Shown here piece after piece: positions 6,292-6,368 of a stretch of 6,368 bases of DNA. Location of the stretch: assembly GCA_021792015.1 (NCBI GenBank), contig JAJYVM010000231.1:1-6368 (forward strand), read 5' to 3'. Both the position numbers and the translations under genes were made by a program. How positions within the stretch are numbered: position 1 is the first letter of the stretch; every line of letters starts with the position of its first letter. Source of the stretch: Bacillota bacterium. GTDB lineage: Bacteria > Bacillota > Sulfobacillia > RBS10-35 > JAJYVM01. Below the pieces are notes generated by a model, which saw only the letters and a list, made by a program, of their open reading frames with translations, did not search any database and was not told the origin of the DNA.

Positions 6292-6368
6292 CGAGATGAA
6301 GGCCGCGCCGTGCAGTGCCGGCTCGAGGCTGGCTTCAATCCTCTTCAGGGCTTCTCTTTACCCACAGC

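Noticed and set aside
1..6368. CRISPR array, tRNA, rRNA or insertion sequence
   Set aside because: No regularly spaced repeats, no cloverleaf or TTC-loop sequence, no transposase-like frame and no flanking terminal repeats were seen on either strand.

Overview
The window is a GC-rich bacterial chromosomal segment with strong AGGAGG-type ribosome binding sites, frequent GTG starts and a Tat-exported lipoprotein. This combination, with the style of the extracellular binding protein and of the HD-GYP protein, suggests Chloroflexota or a high-GC Firmicutes-related lineage. No rRNA or other taxonomic marker is present, so this is an inference.

Layout: (1) bases 1-740, plus strand: an HNH endonuclease-family gene whose frame is open to the left edge and whose N-terminal part is short or scrambled. 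(2) bases 750-4551, minus strand, transcribed from right to left: a tight three-gene cluster of a family 5 ABC-transporter substrate-binding lipoprotein, then hypoxanthine phosphoribosyltransferase (hpt), then GMP synthase (guaA). The stops and starts overlap (TGATG, then GTGA), so this looks like one translationally coupled operon. (3) bases 4552-4753: a divergent intergenic region with a perfect 11-bp-stem GC hairpin. (4) bases 4754-5851, plus strand: an HD-GYP-domain protein whose HD doublet reads Gln-Asp. (5) bases 5852-6030: a short spacer with only weak repeats. (6) bases 6031-6357, minus strand: the C-terminal part of an unrecognised protein, probably a remnant.

Hpt converts hypoxanthine or guanine plus PRPP into IMP or GMP, and GuaA aminates XMP to GMP, so the two co-operonic enzymes supply GMP. 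The binding protein heads the operon with no permease or ATPase genes in the window. Whether it brings in a purine-related compound or is simply co-transcribed cannot be decided here. The divergent HD-GYP gene belongs to cyclic-di-GMP signalling by family, but its altered active site makes hydrolase activity doubtful.

No CRISPR array, tRNA, rRNA, insertion sequence or clear defence island was found. The points most worth a second look are the degenerate HD-GYP site and the odd operon pairing. Less striking are the His-Leu-Glu triad motif of GuaA and the broken reading frames at both edges.
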